DNA of 64,000 nt, from NCBI GenBank assembly GCA_963743325.1, contig CAVUOZ010000004.1:409026-473025 (forward strand), in the 5' to 3' direction. Shown one piece after another: positions 26,949-36,388 of the stretch. The DNA is from DATFVA01 sp963743325. GTDB lineage: Bacteria; Bacteroidota; Ignavibacteria; Ignavibacteriales; Ignavibacteriaceae. The notes under the pieces were generated by a model. The model saw only the letters and a program-made list of their open reading frames with translations, did not search any database and was not told the DNA's origin. The stretch's first letter is position 1. Every line of letters begins with the position of its first letter. The translations under genes were made by a program, and so were the position numbers.

Positions 26949-27025
26949 GATAGAACACAGATAACGCAGATAAATGATGTTTTAATCTGTGAAAATCAGT
27001 TTGATCCGTGTCATCCGTGTTCTAT
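26949..27025. repeat. Fold-back repeat with ATAGAACACAG ends, copy 2
   Basis: This 77-base copy begins GATAGAACACAGATAACGCA and ends CATCCGTGTTCTAT. It shares both ends with copy 1 but differs in the centre, as expected of separate members of a dispersed family rather than of a recent duplication. Confidence 0.75.
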
Positions 27026-27043
27026 TATTGATCTTAACTTAAA

Positions 27044-27289
27044 TTATTTATCGAATTGCTCGACTGCAATTTTCTGAAGGTTATTCATCATCTCCTTCGG
27101 CAGTGTGACAGACTCATAATACTTCCCGTCTTTTCCTTTTTCCGAAGGCGGGGTAATGAATTTTCCTTTGGGACCGTTAAATAACCGGAATCCTTTAATA
27201 ACAATCCCATCGTTTGTCTGAACATCAAAGAATGCAAGTAACTTACCGTTACCATCCTTTGGCAGTTCATTCATTCTTATGATTTGCAT
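27044..27289 (-). CDS. SpoVG family protein
   Basis: The 81-residue protein resembles SpoVG, a small nucleic-acid-binding regulator. The family pattern is visible: an N-terminal strand (MQIIRMNELPK), DGIVIKGFRLFNGPKGKFI in place of EFVVHDIRVIDGNNGLFV, PSEKGKDGKYYESVTLP in place of PSKRTPDGEFRDITHP, and a C-terminal helix. SpoVG homologues are best known in Firmicutes and spirochaetes. A strong AAAGGAGGT site precedes the ATG by 4 bases, one of the best ribosome-binding sites in the window, suggesting high expression. Homology was judged by eye. Confidence 0.6.
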   Translation of the reverse strand: MQIIRMNELPKDGNGKLLAFFDVQTNDGIVIKGFRLFNGPKGKFITPPSEKGKDGKYYESVTLPKEMMNNLQKIAVEQFDK

Positions 27290-27486
27290 TGTACCTCCTT
27301 TTAAAAAATGATAATTATGTTACAGAGAGAATCTGGAATGCTGTAAACTATTACCAGTCAAAGAATTACCTCATTTTTATTTCTCCCTGTTTCGAATTTC
27401 CTAATTAAAAAATTAAATTTCAAGGGCTTCCGGGAAAACAATTAGCCATTCATTTTTTTATATTTATTAATAAAAACTTATTGCTT

Positions 27487-29939
27487 ATGCCGCGCTGGTT
27501 GAAAATTACTATCGGAATTATTATTTCAGTATTAATTACTTTTATTGTAGGAGGTTTCTTCTTCTATAATATGCTGACTTCATCGCTGCCCGTCTATACA
27601 GGAACGATTAGTTCGGTCGGAATTAGCTCTGATATTGAAGTCTACCGTGACAGTATGGCAATCCCATATATAATTGCAAAGACAGACGAGGATGCTGCTT
27701 TCGCACTCGGTTACGTCCATGCACAGGAGAGATTATTTACAATGGATCTTACCCGCAGGGCAGGGGCAGGGAGGCTAAGTGAAATTCTAGGAACAGAGAC
27801 TATCCCTTTTGACTTAATGTTCCGGACTGTCGGAATTAGAGAGAATGGCTGAAATGATCCAAAGCAGGATGGATAAGCATTCTCTTAAAATCCTTGAAGC
27901 ATATTCAAATGGAGTCAATCTATACATTGATCAGGCAAAGGGACATTATCCTGTTGAGTTTGATATACTTAATTACTCACCCTATAAGTGGAAGCCGCTC
28001 GACTGCCTCATTATCGGCAGGATGATGGCCTGGGAATTAAATATAAGCTGGTGGACCGATGTAGTTTTTACCCGGCTTGTTCAAAAACTCGGTGAAGAAA
28101 AGGTAAAAGAAATTCTTCCCGATTATCCCGAGAACGCGCCATACATTATTCCTTCCGAAATAAAAAAGCTTGCCGCTGTTTCAAGTAATTTTTTTGATAC
28201 AGACCGGCAGTTCAGAAAATTTTTAGGAATTGAAGGAACTCACATCGGATCGAATAACTGGATTGTTGATGGAAAATTGTCTGCTTCAGGAGCCCCGATA
28301 ATTGCGAATGATACCCATCTTGGCTACAGCGCTCCGGGTAAATGGTACACTGCTGTTGTCCGCAGCGGAAACTGGAATACAGAAGGATACACTATTCCCG
28401 GTGTACCGGTTTTCGTTATTGGAAAAAACCAGAATATCTCCTGGGTGTTGACAAACATCATGCTCGATGATGCGGATTTTTACTCTGAAAAAATTGATTC
28501 ATCAGGGAAAAACTATTTTTATGAAAACGAATGGCATCCGCTGCAGATAATTAAGGATACAATTATTGTTAAGGATTCAGCTTTTGTGCCTTTCACAGTA
28601 AGAATCACCGGTCACGGTCCAATAATTTCCGGGATTCACCCGTATAATTTTTTATATCCCGATGCAAAAATTGATACATCAGCAGTAAGTATGAGATGGT
28701 CCGCTCAGGACTTCAGTGATGAGTTTACTGCATTCCTCAAAATTAATAAGGCAAAAAACTGGACAGAATTCAAAGAAGCATTTTCTACCTATGGTGTACC
28801 AGGACAAAATTTTGTCTACGGGGACAAAGAAGGAAATATCGGCTACTATTTCGGGGGAAAACTTCCTTTAAGAGAAAATCAGAATCCGACTTTTATCTTT
28901 GATGGAACAACCAGCAGGTATGACTGGAAAGGATATGTACCGGCGGGTGAAATTCCTTATCTCTATAATCCGTCTGAAAATTATATAGGGTCTGCTAACA
29001 ATAAAACTATACAAAATTTTAAATATCATATATCAAATCTTTGGGAACCCCCTTCGAGGATTGATAGAATCAAGCAGCTTTTAGGTTCAAAACCAAAACA
29101 TAATGTTTCGGATTATATGAAATACCAGATGGATTTTGTTTCACCCTATGCAAAAGAACTAACGGGATATATTCTGAATGCATTTCATAATATCAGAATC
29201 AATGATCCGAATCTTAAACTTACGATTGAGCTTTTTGAAAACTGGAATTTTGAAATGAACCAGTACAGCCAGGTGCCGGCAATATATGCAGTTTTCTTCA
29301 ATCATTTGCTTCAGAATATTTACAAGAATAAGATGGGACACGATATTTATAATGAATTTCTGTTTACTACAAATGTCCCTTACAGAAGTGTTATGCAATT
29401 ATTGGAACGGCCGGATTCCTGGTGGTTTGATGATCAGTCAACTTCACAAATAGAAGACAGGGATGATGGTAATCAGGAAGAGTCTTTCAGAGGCCCTGAC
29501 TGATCTCGAAAATAAATTTGGTAAAGATGTAGAGGGCTGGCAGTGGGGAAAGATGCATCATACGATTTTCAAACATGCATTCAGTGGGTTCTCATCAATT
29601 GTGGATAAAGTTATTGATATAGGCCCTTTTGAAATCGGAGGCGACGGAACAACAATTTTCAATACCGAATATCCTTTTTACGAAAGCATTGATAAATTTC
29701 CGAGGTTCAAACATTCTGAATTTGAGAATAATCTTGGTCCTTCCATGCGGTATATATATGATTTTTCAAAACCTGATGAATTTTATATGATACTTACAAC
29801 CGGAGAATCAGGCAATGTAATGAGTGATCATTACAGTGATATGTCGGATATGTGGCTTAGGGGAAAATATCTTAAAATTAAAACAGATGAAGAATCAATT
29901 CGGAAGGAAAAGTATCATTTAAGGATAGTAAAAGAATAA
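27487..29939 (+). pseudogene. Penicillin acylase family (S45) gene with two frameshifts
   Basis: Three overlapping frames together encode one Ntn-hydrolase of about 817 residues, normal for the penicillin amidase family. Frame 1 (27487-27852) has the N-terminal membrane/signal segment and the alpha-chain start (DIEVYRDSMAIPYIIAKTDEDAAFALGYVHAQERLF). Frame 2 (27845-29503) has the processing site GSNNWIVDG, whose Ser (28250-28252) would be the new N-terminal nucleophile. Frame 3 (29463-29939) has the C-terminus. Removing one A near 27843 and one G near 29467 would restore a single frame. The changes may be real inactivation or sequence errors; the rest of the gene is well conserved. Confidence 0.8.
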
Positions 29940-29964
29940 TCGTTAATATACAATCCAATTTCTA

Positions 29965-30543
29965 TTATAAAACAATATATTTCGGATGACAATATGTATA
30001 CTCCCAGTTATCCCAATCACCAACATAGCCAGCTTTTACAGGATTCAATAAAACGTACCTGATAACAAAATATAATTCGATATCATCTCGTACCCATCTA
30101 TCATAACTTTCATCCTGCCAGAATTTACCTTTACTGTTGAGCAGGAGATTACATTTTCTCGCTGATACTCCTTTAATTCCCTGCATAATTTTACTTATTC
30201 CTCTGTTGCCCTGTAGTAGCTCGAAAACAAGATGTACATGATTAGGCATTATTGTGTAACATATTAGTCTATATTCTTCTTCATCGGGATAATGTAAAGT
30301 CATTTTGCAAATATCGGCTATTTCTTTTTTAGCTAAATAATTATTATCGGAATCAAAAGAATCCAGTAGTGAATCGTATTTCTGAAAGTGTTCCTTAAAT
30401 TCATCAAATCTATTATGTGTAGTGTAATAAATGTTATTAATCAGACTAACCTGAAATGAATCTGCCAAACAATATGTGATAAAATATATTCCTTCATTAT
30501 CATAGAGGTGAGGTAAGTTCCGACGACTAAATTTCTGAGTCAT
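29965..30543 (-). CDS. REP-associated tyrosine transposase (RAYT, Y1 family)
   Basis: RAYTs are single-copy relatives of IS200/IS605 transposases that cut at REP hairpins. The 192-residue protein has the HUH motif in MPNHVHLVFEL, the GISKIMQGIKG segment, and the C-terminal IRYVLLNPVKAGYVG with the Tyr region. An inverted pair of REP-like hairpins with GTAG at the foot lies just upstream of its start (30562-30656). A GGAGAATATAAA site precedes the ATG. The protein looks complete, so the unit may be active. It is convergent with the broken acylase gene. Confidence 0.88.
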   Translation of the reverse strand: MTQKFSRRNLPHLYDNEGIYFITYCLADSFQVSLINNIYYTTHNRFDEFKEHFQKYDSLLDSFDSDNNYLAKKEIADICKMTLHYPDEEEYRLICYTIMPNHVHLVFELLQGNRGISKIMQGIKGVSARKCNLLLNSKGKFWQDESYDRWVRDDIELYFVIRYVLLNPVKAGYVGDWDNWEYTYCHPKYIVL

Positions 30544-30561
30544 TTTATATTCTCCTGATTT

Positions 30562-30585
30562 GTAGCATAGACTGTCAAGTCTATG
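30562..30585 (+). repeat. REP-like element 1: GTAG + hairpin
   Basis: GTAG at 30562-30565 is followed by a stem CATAGACT / AGTCTATG with a four-base loop. It aligns with the inverse of the element at 30634-30656 with one gap and about five changes. GTAG 5' of an imperfect palindrome is the recognised layout of REP sequences bound by RAYT proteins. Confidence 0.75.
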
Positions 30586-30633
30586 TAATTATGTCTAATC
30601 TTAATAGAGTTTATGGGTTTTTGGATTAACAAA

Positions 30634-30656
30634 CACAGCCTGATAGGCTGTGCTAC
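30634..30656 (-). repeat. REP-like element 2, inverted
   Basis: Read on the minus strand this begins GTAGCACAGCCT and forms the hairpin ACAGCCT / AGGCTGT with a three-base loop. With element 1 it forms a head-to-head inverted pair, the BIME arrangement, 48 bases apart. The rest of the 323-base spacer up to metF is AT-rich and shows no other feature. Confidence 0.75.
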
Positions 30657-30872
30657 GTGAAGTTTTTATGCACTTTGAGTTTCCCGTTTATGTATCTCCC
30701 TTAATTTTGTTTTTTAGATTCTAAATATGAAATTCGTATTAAATAATTAAATTATCAAGTATTTTTACCCAAAGTTCGAAAAATCAGTTCATCCAGTTGA
30801 ATCAATACCTGTTTGTGCAATGAGATTTAATAATTATTATAGTAAATTTCGAAACAATTTATAGATTTGGTG

Positions 30873-31838
30873 ATGAAAGTAATAGAGCACTTAGAAAAAG
30901 CATCGGAACCATTAATAAGCTTTGAATTAATTCCCCCCAAACGCGGCGGAGATATAAAGAGTCTTATGGCCGTGATAGAAGACCTGATAAAATTTAAACC
31001 GCCTTTTATTGATATTACAAGTCACTCTGCAGAAGTAATTTATGATGAAACACCTGCTGGAATAAGGAAAAAAATTAAAAGAAAAAGACCCGGAACACTT
31101 GGAATCTGCGCCCTGATACAGCATAAGTACAATATAGATGCCGTTCCTCATATTTTAACAAAAGGATTTACCAGGGAGGAAACGGAGGACTTCCTTATTG
31201 AATTAAACTATCTCGGGATCCAGAATTTACTTGCAATCCGGGGTGATGACAGCGGATACGACAAACCAATTCCCGAAGGTAAAAGCATAAACAAATATGC
31301 ATCAGATCTTGTTTCGCAGATTACAGGAATGAACAGCGGTCATTACCTGGAAGAGAATCTCCTGGATGCCAAGCCTTCAAACTTTTGTGTTGGAGTGGGG
31401 GGATACCCTGAAAAACATTATGAATCCCCTAATCTGAAAACTGATATTGAATATGTTAAGAAAAAAGTCGATGCTGGTGCAGATTATGTTGTTACACAAA
31501 TGTTTTATAACAATGAAGTTTATTTCAAATTTGTTGAGTTATGCAGAAAAGCAGGGATAACGGTTCCGATTATACCCGGATTAAAAATTATTACCAATAA
31601 ATCACATCTGGTTACTGTGCCAAGAAATTTCTATGTAAATATTCCCGAAGAATTATCCGATGAAATTGTAGCGGCCAAACCGGAACAGGTATTAGATATC
31701 GGTGCTGAATGGGCAGCCAAACAGGTTGAGGAACTTTTTGATCACAATGTTCCAAGTGTTCATTTTTATATTATGCAGAATTCCAAACCGGTTCAAAAAC
31801 TTATGGAACGGTTGAAGCATTATAAAAGGATTGCCTGA
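30873..31838 (+). CDS. metF: Methylenetetrahydrofolate reductase
   Basis: MetF reduces 5,10-methylene-THF to 5-methyl-THF with FAD, feeding methionine synthesis. The protein has FELIPPKRGGD (catalytic Glu in the F-E-x-x-P-P-K motif), LAIRGDDSGYDKP, DYVVTQMFYNNEVYF and the C-terminal VPSVHFYIMQNS. At about 321 residues it is a little longer than E. coli MetF, with an insertion near SGHYLEENLLDAKPSNF that many Bacteroidota enzymes share. The ATG at 30873 is chosen over the TTG and GTG just upstream; no strong ribosome-binding site separates them. It heads a run of six close genes ending with rarA. Confidence 0.95.
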   Translation: MKVIEHLEKASEPLISFELIPPKRGGDIKSLMAVIEDLIKFKPPFIDITSHSAEVIYDETPAGIRKKIKRKRPGTLGICALIQHKYNIDAVPHILTKGFTREETEDFLIELNYLGIQNLLAIRGDDSGYDKPIPEGKSINKYASDLVSQITGMNSGHYLEENLLDAKPSNFCVGVGGYPEKHYESPNLKTDIEYVKKKVDAGADYVVTQMFYNNEVYFKFVELCRKAGITVPIIPGLKIITNKSHLVTVPRNFYVNIPEELSDEIVAAKPEQVLDIGAEWAAKQVEELFDHNVPSVHFYIMQNSKPVQKLMERLKHYKRIA

Positions 31839-31854
31839 GAACAGGAAATATTGA

Positions 31855-32835
31855 ATGAAAACAAGAACAATTAATAAATTAAAGTGGGGAATTGCCGGCT
31901 GCGGGAGATACGCAGAAAATACATTTATTCCTGCTATACATCTGCTGAGAAGAAGCAGTGTATATTCTGTATTCAGTAACAGCATTGAGCGGGCAAAAGC
32001 GGTAGCACAGAAGCACGGCATTCCTTTAAACTTCTCCAGCTTCGATGACTTCCTTAAATCCGGTATAGATGCTGTTTACATTTCCAGTGCAAATGCAGAT
32101 CATTACAAACAGGTAATTTCCGCTGCCAGGGCAGGAAAAAATATTCTTTGCGAAAAACCGCTGGCTCTGAGTTCGGTTGAGGCTGAAGAGATGATCAGGG
32201 TCTGCAGTGAGAATAATGTTAAACTTTCGGTGAATTATGTGTTCCATTTTCATCCTTTAGTCAGAATGGCGAAAGAAATAATGGAAAATGAAATGATTGG
32301 TAAATTCATTTCAGCAACTGCAAACTTTAATATTGAAATTGCGCCGAGTTCAAATTTCAGGCATTCAAAAGCAGGAGGCGGCGGTGCGCTGATGGATGTC
32401 GGAACCCATATGATTGATTTGCTCAGGTACTTTGGAGGAGAAATTACATCTATAAGCGGAGTTATGGACTCTGTGGTTTATGCAGGTGAAATTGACGATT
32501 TCGCCTCTGCAATCGTTAAATTTGAAAAAGGGGGTTATGGATATTTCAATGTTTCCTTCAACAGTAAAAAGGCATTCAACCGGGTTGAAATACTCGGACA
32601 TAAAGGTGCAATAAGTATTGAAAAAATGATTGCTAACAGACATTTCCCATCAAAGCTAACAATACTCATTGAGGGAGAAGCAAAAAAATCGTTCAGGAAA
32701 AGAGCAAATAAACAGCTTCTTCTGTTAAAATCTGTTCAGAGATCCTTTATAAAAGGGGAGGAACCCTTAGTTACCGGATATGATGGTTTAGTCAATCTGA
32801 AAATTATGGAAGAGTTAAAGAAACAATGTCTTTAA
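31855..32835 (+). CDS. Gfo/Idh/MocA family oxidoreductase
   Basis: This 326-residue NAD(P)-dependent sugar dehydrogenase-like enzyme has a Rossmann start (WGIAGCGRYAENTFIPAI), the family motif CEKPLAL with its catalytic Lys, and GGGGALMDVGTHMIDLLRYFGG in the second domain. It begins 16 bases after metF and overlaps the aldolase gene by 10 bases. That coupling suggests a short pathway acting on a sugar or polyol phosphate. The exact substrate cannot be read from the sequence. Confidence 0.9.
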   Translation: MKTRTINKLKWGIAGCGRYAENTFIPAIHLLRRSSVYSVFSNSIERAKAVAQKHGIPLNFSSFDDFLKSGIDAVYISSANADHYKQVISAARAGKNILCEKPLALSSVEAEEMIRVCSENNVKLSVNYVFHFHPLVRMAKEIMENEMIGKFISATANFNIEIAPSSNFRHSKAGGGGALMDVGTHMIDLLRYFGGEITSISGVMDSVVYAGEIDDFASAIVKFEKGGYGYFNVSFNSKKAFNRVEILGHKGAISIEKMIANRHFPSKLTILIEGEAKKSFRKRANKQLLLLKSVQRSFIKGEEPLVTGYDGLVNLKIMEELKKQCL

Positions 32836-33482
32836 TGGAAGATTTTATTAAGGTATGCCACAAGGTTTACGAAAAAGGTTTCGTTTCAGCATACGACGGC
32901 AATATTTCGGTTGTTACCCCTGAAAATACTTTTCTGATTACACGCTCCGGAGTGAATAAAGGAGATGTCACAGAGTCTGATATCCTGGAAATTGATGCCA
33001 CCGGGAAAATACTTAAGGGTGAAGGAAAAGTTTCTACGGAATACAAGCTTCATTTTTTTGCTTATTCCAGGAGGAAAGAAGTTAATGCGATTGTGCACTG
33101 TCATCCGGTATATGCAACCGCATTTTCAACAGCAGGTGAAGAACTTCCGCATTATATCTTTCCTGAGGTTATTTTGACCCTCGGTAAAGTACCTTTATGC
33201 AAGTATGCAACCCCTTCTACGGAGGAACTTCCTAAAAGTTTAATGCCTTATATAGATTTTGCATGGGCATTCATGTTGCAGAATCATGGTGCTGTCACAC
33301 TCGGCAAATCTCTGGAAGATGCATATTACAAAATGGAAAAGCTTGAGCACAGTGCGAAAACTCTTTTTCTTGCAAAGATGCTGGGGACCATAAACCCTTT
33401 GTCATCCGATCAGATAAATGAACTGATAGCAATAGCGGAAGGTTCTTACGGAATTAAAACAGAAAATAAAAATCCTAAGTAA
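32826..33482 (+). CDS. Class II aldolase/adducin family protein
   Basis: The 218-residue protein resembles L-fuculose-phosphate aldolase and methylthioribulose-phosphate dehydratase. Visible features are YDGNISV (phosphate-binding loop), the zinc ligands in HCHPVYATAF, and QNHGAVTLGKSLEDAYYKMEKLEH. The gene overlaps the oxidoreductase gene by 10 bases, so the products probably act together. Since metK, ahcY and metF are also nearby, a methylthioribulose dehydratase in methionine salvage is possible, but no other salvage gene is visible. A sugar-phosphate aldolase is equally likely. Confidence 0.85.
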   Translation: MSLMEDFIKVCHKVYEKGFVSAYDGNISVVTPENTFLITRSGVNKGDVTESDILEIDATGKILKGEGKVSTEYKLHFFAYSRRKEVNAIVHCHPVYATAFSTAGEELPHYIFPEVILTLGKVPLCKYATPSTEELPKSLMPYIDFAWAFMLQNHGAVTLGKSLEDAYYKMEKLEHSAKTLFLAKMLGTINPLSSDQINELIAIAEGSYGIKTENKNPK

Positions 33483-33514
33483 TATAATTCCGATTACAGT
33501 TTTAAGGAATATTG

Positions 33515-34510
33515 ATGCCGGATAAACCCAGAATTGCGTTACTGCTTGGAGGAACATCTCCTGAGAAAATTGTCTCCAAACATTCAGCTGCTTCAATTTA
33601 TACTGCTATTAAAACCCTGGGATATGAATGTAAATTAGTAAATCCTGCTTACGGCGTGATTCAGCCGGAAAAGCCGGAAGAATTTTTTACTGATGAAGAC
33701 CGGGTAGATATTTCCGACAGAAACTATCTAGAAGCCGTCAATTCAAAATTATTTGATAAAATAGAATTAGCTTTTATCGGGCTTCATGGCCGGTGGGGAG
33801 AGGACGGAACAATCCAGTCACTTCTTGAATTAAGGGGAATCAAATATACCGGCTCAAAAGTACTTTCGAGTTCTTTGTGTATGGACAAATCAATGTCCAA
33901 AATATTGTTTCAGCATTACGGTGTGCAGACTGCGAAATGGTTTTCAGTGAATAAATCTGCCGGCAGTGAAGCTGTACTCAAAATAATTGAAAAAGAAATA
34001 GGTTTTCCTGCTGTAATAAAGCCGAATGATCAGGGTTCGACCGTAGGACTGACTATCTGTAAAGAGCCGGCGGAAATTAAGGATGCACTGGATCTTTCCT
34101 TCAGTTTTTCTAATAAAACGCTGATTGAAGAATATATACCCGGAAAAGAAATGACAGTGGCCCTTCTGGAAGATAAGGCTTTGCCCGTTCTTGAAATAAA
34201 GCCCAAAAGCGGATTTTATGATTTTGAGAGTAAATACACTTCAGGAATGACCGAGTACATAGTACCGGCAGATATTCCCAAAGAAGCAGCAGAAAAAATG
34301 CAGGCGCAGGCCCTTCTTGCTTTTAATGCTTTAGGCTGTGAAGTTTATGGAAGAGTGGATTTCAGAATGAATAATAATTTTGAACCATACTGCCTTGAGG
34401 TAAATACACTTCCCGGAATGACTGCTACCAGTCTTGTACCCAAAATGGCAAAAGCAGTTGGAATTTCTTTTGAACAATTAATTGAACGGATTATCCGTTT
34501 AAGCTTATAA
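33515..34510 (+). CDS. ddl: D-alanine--D-alanine ligase
   Basis: Ddl makes the D-Ala-D-Ala dipeptide of peptidoglycan. The 331-residue ATP-grasp protein shows LLGGTSPEKIVSKHSA at the N-terminus, FIGLHGRWGEDGTIQ, KPNDQGSTVG, EEYIPGKEMTV and the C-terminal LEVNTLPGMT. The Ser of the usual EREISL segment is within KIVSKHS. The ATG at 33515 has AAGGA about 7 bases before it. Its last base is shared with the start codon of the FtsB-like gene, showing tight coupling with a cell-division gene. Confidence 0.93.
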   Translation: MPDKPRIALLLGGTSPEKIVSKHSAASIYTAIKTLGYECKLVNPAYGVIQPEKPEEFFTDEDRVDISDRNYLEAVNSKLFDKIELAFIGLHGRWGEDGTIQSLLELRGIKYTGSKVLSSSLCMDKSMSKILFQHYGVQTAKWFSVNKSAGSEAVLKIIEKEIGFPAVIKPNDQGSTVGLTICKEPAEIKDALDLSFSFSNKTLIEEYIPGKEMTVALLEDKALPVLEIKPKSGFYDFESKYTSGMTEYIVPADIPKEAAEKMQAQALLAFNALGCEVYGRVDFRMNNNFEPYCLEVNTLPGMTATSLVPKMAKAVGISFEQLIERIIRLSL

Positions 34511-34803
34511 TGGCTTTACAAAGAAGCAGGAAGTTTATTTTAGTTATAGTAGGATTAATCTTCCTTACAGGAATAATTTTTCTTTCCTTTAATGAATATG
34601 GAATTGTAAAGTATATTAAGCTTAATAACCAGGTGAGTGAATTAAACGAAAAGATAAATGCAGTAGAAAAAGAAAATAAAAGACTTCAGGCGGAAATTGA
34701 TTCGCTGGAAAATAAAGTGCCGGCTAAAATTGAAGAAGTCGCAAGAGAAAAATATAATATGATGAGACCGGGAGAAAGTAAGATTATTATTGAGGAAAAA
34801 TAG
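34510..34803 (+). CDS. FtsB/DivIC-type septum formation initiator
   Basis: The 97-residue protein has one N-terminal membrane helix (about 9-30) and a leucine-zipper-like coiled coil (VSELNEKINAVEKENKRLQAEIDSLE), then AREKYNMMRPGES, the DivIC signature near the C-terminus. FtsB/DivIC acts with FtsL and FtsQ at the division septum. Its start overlaps the ddl stop and it ends 5 bases before rarA. Confidence 0.9.
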   Translation: MALQRSRKFILVIVGLIFLTGIIFLSFNEYGIVKYIKLNNQVSELNEKINAVEKENKRLQAEIDSLENKVPAKIEEVAREKYNMMRPGESKIIIEEK

Positions 34804-34808
34804 ATTGT

Positions 34809-36101
34809 ATGGGAAAAGTTAAATTTCCGCAGGTTCCGCTTGCTGAAAGAGTCCGTCCTAAAACTCTCGATGAATTTCGCGGACAGAGAGAATTGCTCGG
34901 AGTGAACAAACCCGTAAGACTGATGATAGAGAAGGATACTCTCGGTTCTTTTATTATGTGGGGTCCCCCCGGAACAGGGAAAACAACCATTGCAAGAATT
35001 ATAGCTGAAGAAACAGCTGCCGAGTTTTTTCAGTTGAATGCGGTGTCGTCCGGAGTTAAAGATATCCGGAAAATAATTGACATTGGTGAAGCAAATAAAA
35101 GCATGGGAAAAAGAACCATACTATTTATAGATGAAATTCACCGGTTTAACAAAGCCCAGCAGGATGCATTATTGAATTCGGTTGAAGCCGGATTGATAGT
35201 CTTAATAGGTGCGACTACCGAGAATCCGTCATTTGAAGTTATCCCTGCATTAAGATCAAGGGCAAGAGTATATGTGCTGGAAGAACTGACAAAAGACGAT
35301 CTGCTGGCAATTCTCGATTCCGCTATTGAGAAAGATGAATTTATATCAAAGCTTAAAATTGAATCCATCGATAAAGAATTCCTGATATATCTTTCCGGCG
35401 GTGATGCACGAGCATTACTCAGTATTTTTGAGGCAGCGGTAGTTCAGGAAGCAGAATCAATACCTCTTAAAATAGATAAAGAAATTCTTGAGAATGTTGT
35501 TCAGCGAAAGAATATTCTGTATGATAAAGGCGGAGAAGAACATTATAATGTGATTTCAGCCTTTATAAAGAGTGTAAGAGGCAGCGATCCGGATGCAGCA
35601 GTTTACTGGCTGGCAAGGATGATCGAAGGAGGGGAGGATCCGATCTTTATTGCAAGAAGGCTCGTGGTTCTTGCTTCCGAAGATATCGGTAATGCTTCCC
35701 CAAATGGACTTGTCTTAGCAGAGGCTGCATTTGAGGCTGTTAATAAAATCGGTATGCCTGAAGCCAGAATAATTCTCGCACAGTGTACTACTTATTTAGC
35801 TTCGTGTCCCAAAAGTAATGCAGCCTATCTTGCTGTAGATGAGGCATTATCTTATGTAAAAAATAATCCTCTTTACCCGGTGCCTCTGCATTTAAGAAAT
35901 GCTCCCACTAAACTGATGAAGGAACTCAAGTACGGGAAGGAATATAAATACCCGCACAGTTATGAGAATCATTTTCTTCTGGAGGATTATCTCCCGGATG
36001 AAATGAAAGATGTACAATTCTACAAACCAACAGAAAACGGACAGGAAAAGACTCTGAAAGAAAGATTAAAATTTTTCTGGAAGAATAAAAAGAAGTATTA
36101 A
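34809..36101 (+). CDS. rarA: Replication-associated recombination protein A
   Basis: RarA (MgsA) is an AAA+ ATPase that acts at stalled replication forks, together with SSB. The 430-residue protein has RPKTLDEFRGQ, Walker A GPPGTGKTT, Walker B ILFIDEIHRFNKAQQDALL, ATTENPSF as sensor 1, and the C-terminal tetramerisation region with SEDIGNASP and LRNAPT. It is the last gene of the run that begins with metF. Confidence 0.97.
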   Translation: MGKVKFPQVPLAERVRPKTLDEFRGQRELLGVNKPVRLMIEKDTLGSFIMWGPPGTGKTTIARIIAEETAAEFFQLNAVSSGVKDIRKIIDIGEANKSMGKRTILFIDEIHRFNKAQQDALLNSVEAGLIVLIGATTENPSFEVIPALRSRARVYVLEELTKDDLLAILDSAIEKDEFISKLKIESIDKEFLIYLSGGDARALLSIFEAAVVQEAESIPLKIDKEILENVVQRKNILYDKGGEEHYNVISAFIKSVRGSDPDAAVYWLARMIEGGEDPIFIARRLVVLASEDIGNASPNGLVLAEAAFEAVNKIGMPEARIILAQCTTYLASCPKSNAAYLAVDEALSYVKNNPLYPVPLHLRNAPTKLMKELKYGKEYKYPHSYENHFLLEDYLPDEMKDVQFYKPTENGQEKTLKERLKFFWKNKKKY

Positions 36102-36388
36102 ATTGAGGTGAAGTCAATCATTGTCTATTAAGAAAAAAGTCAAGAGACAATAGAATTCCATCAGTAAAATGTTTACAATTTTACTTCTCTGCTTTTGGGC
36201 TCGCTTTCGGCTCTAATTGAAGAGCTGAGTATTACTTTTTAACAACAGATTTAATAATTTTTACTTTAATCGATTTACTTATGATTCTCTTTTTCGACTC
36301 GTCTATTAGAGCCTCTAATGGGCTACGTTAAATTTAAGAGAATATTGGGAAGAGTTAACCGTCATTTTGGCTTTCTTTTATTTGAAGC
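36102..36388. other. Gene-free AT-rich spacer
   Basis: I see no coding potential, hairpin terminator or known motif in this stretch between rarA and the IS110-like element. It includes short Gly/Arg-poor, stop-rich sequence in all frames. Confidence 0.5.

Noticed and set aside
30544..30866. Folate or cobalamin riboswitch before metF
   Set aside because: The spacer contains the two REP hairpins and AT-rich sequence; no B12 box or other conserved riboswitch core was seen.
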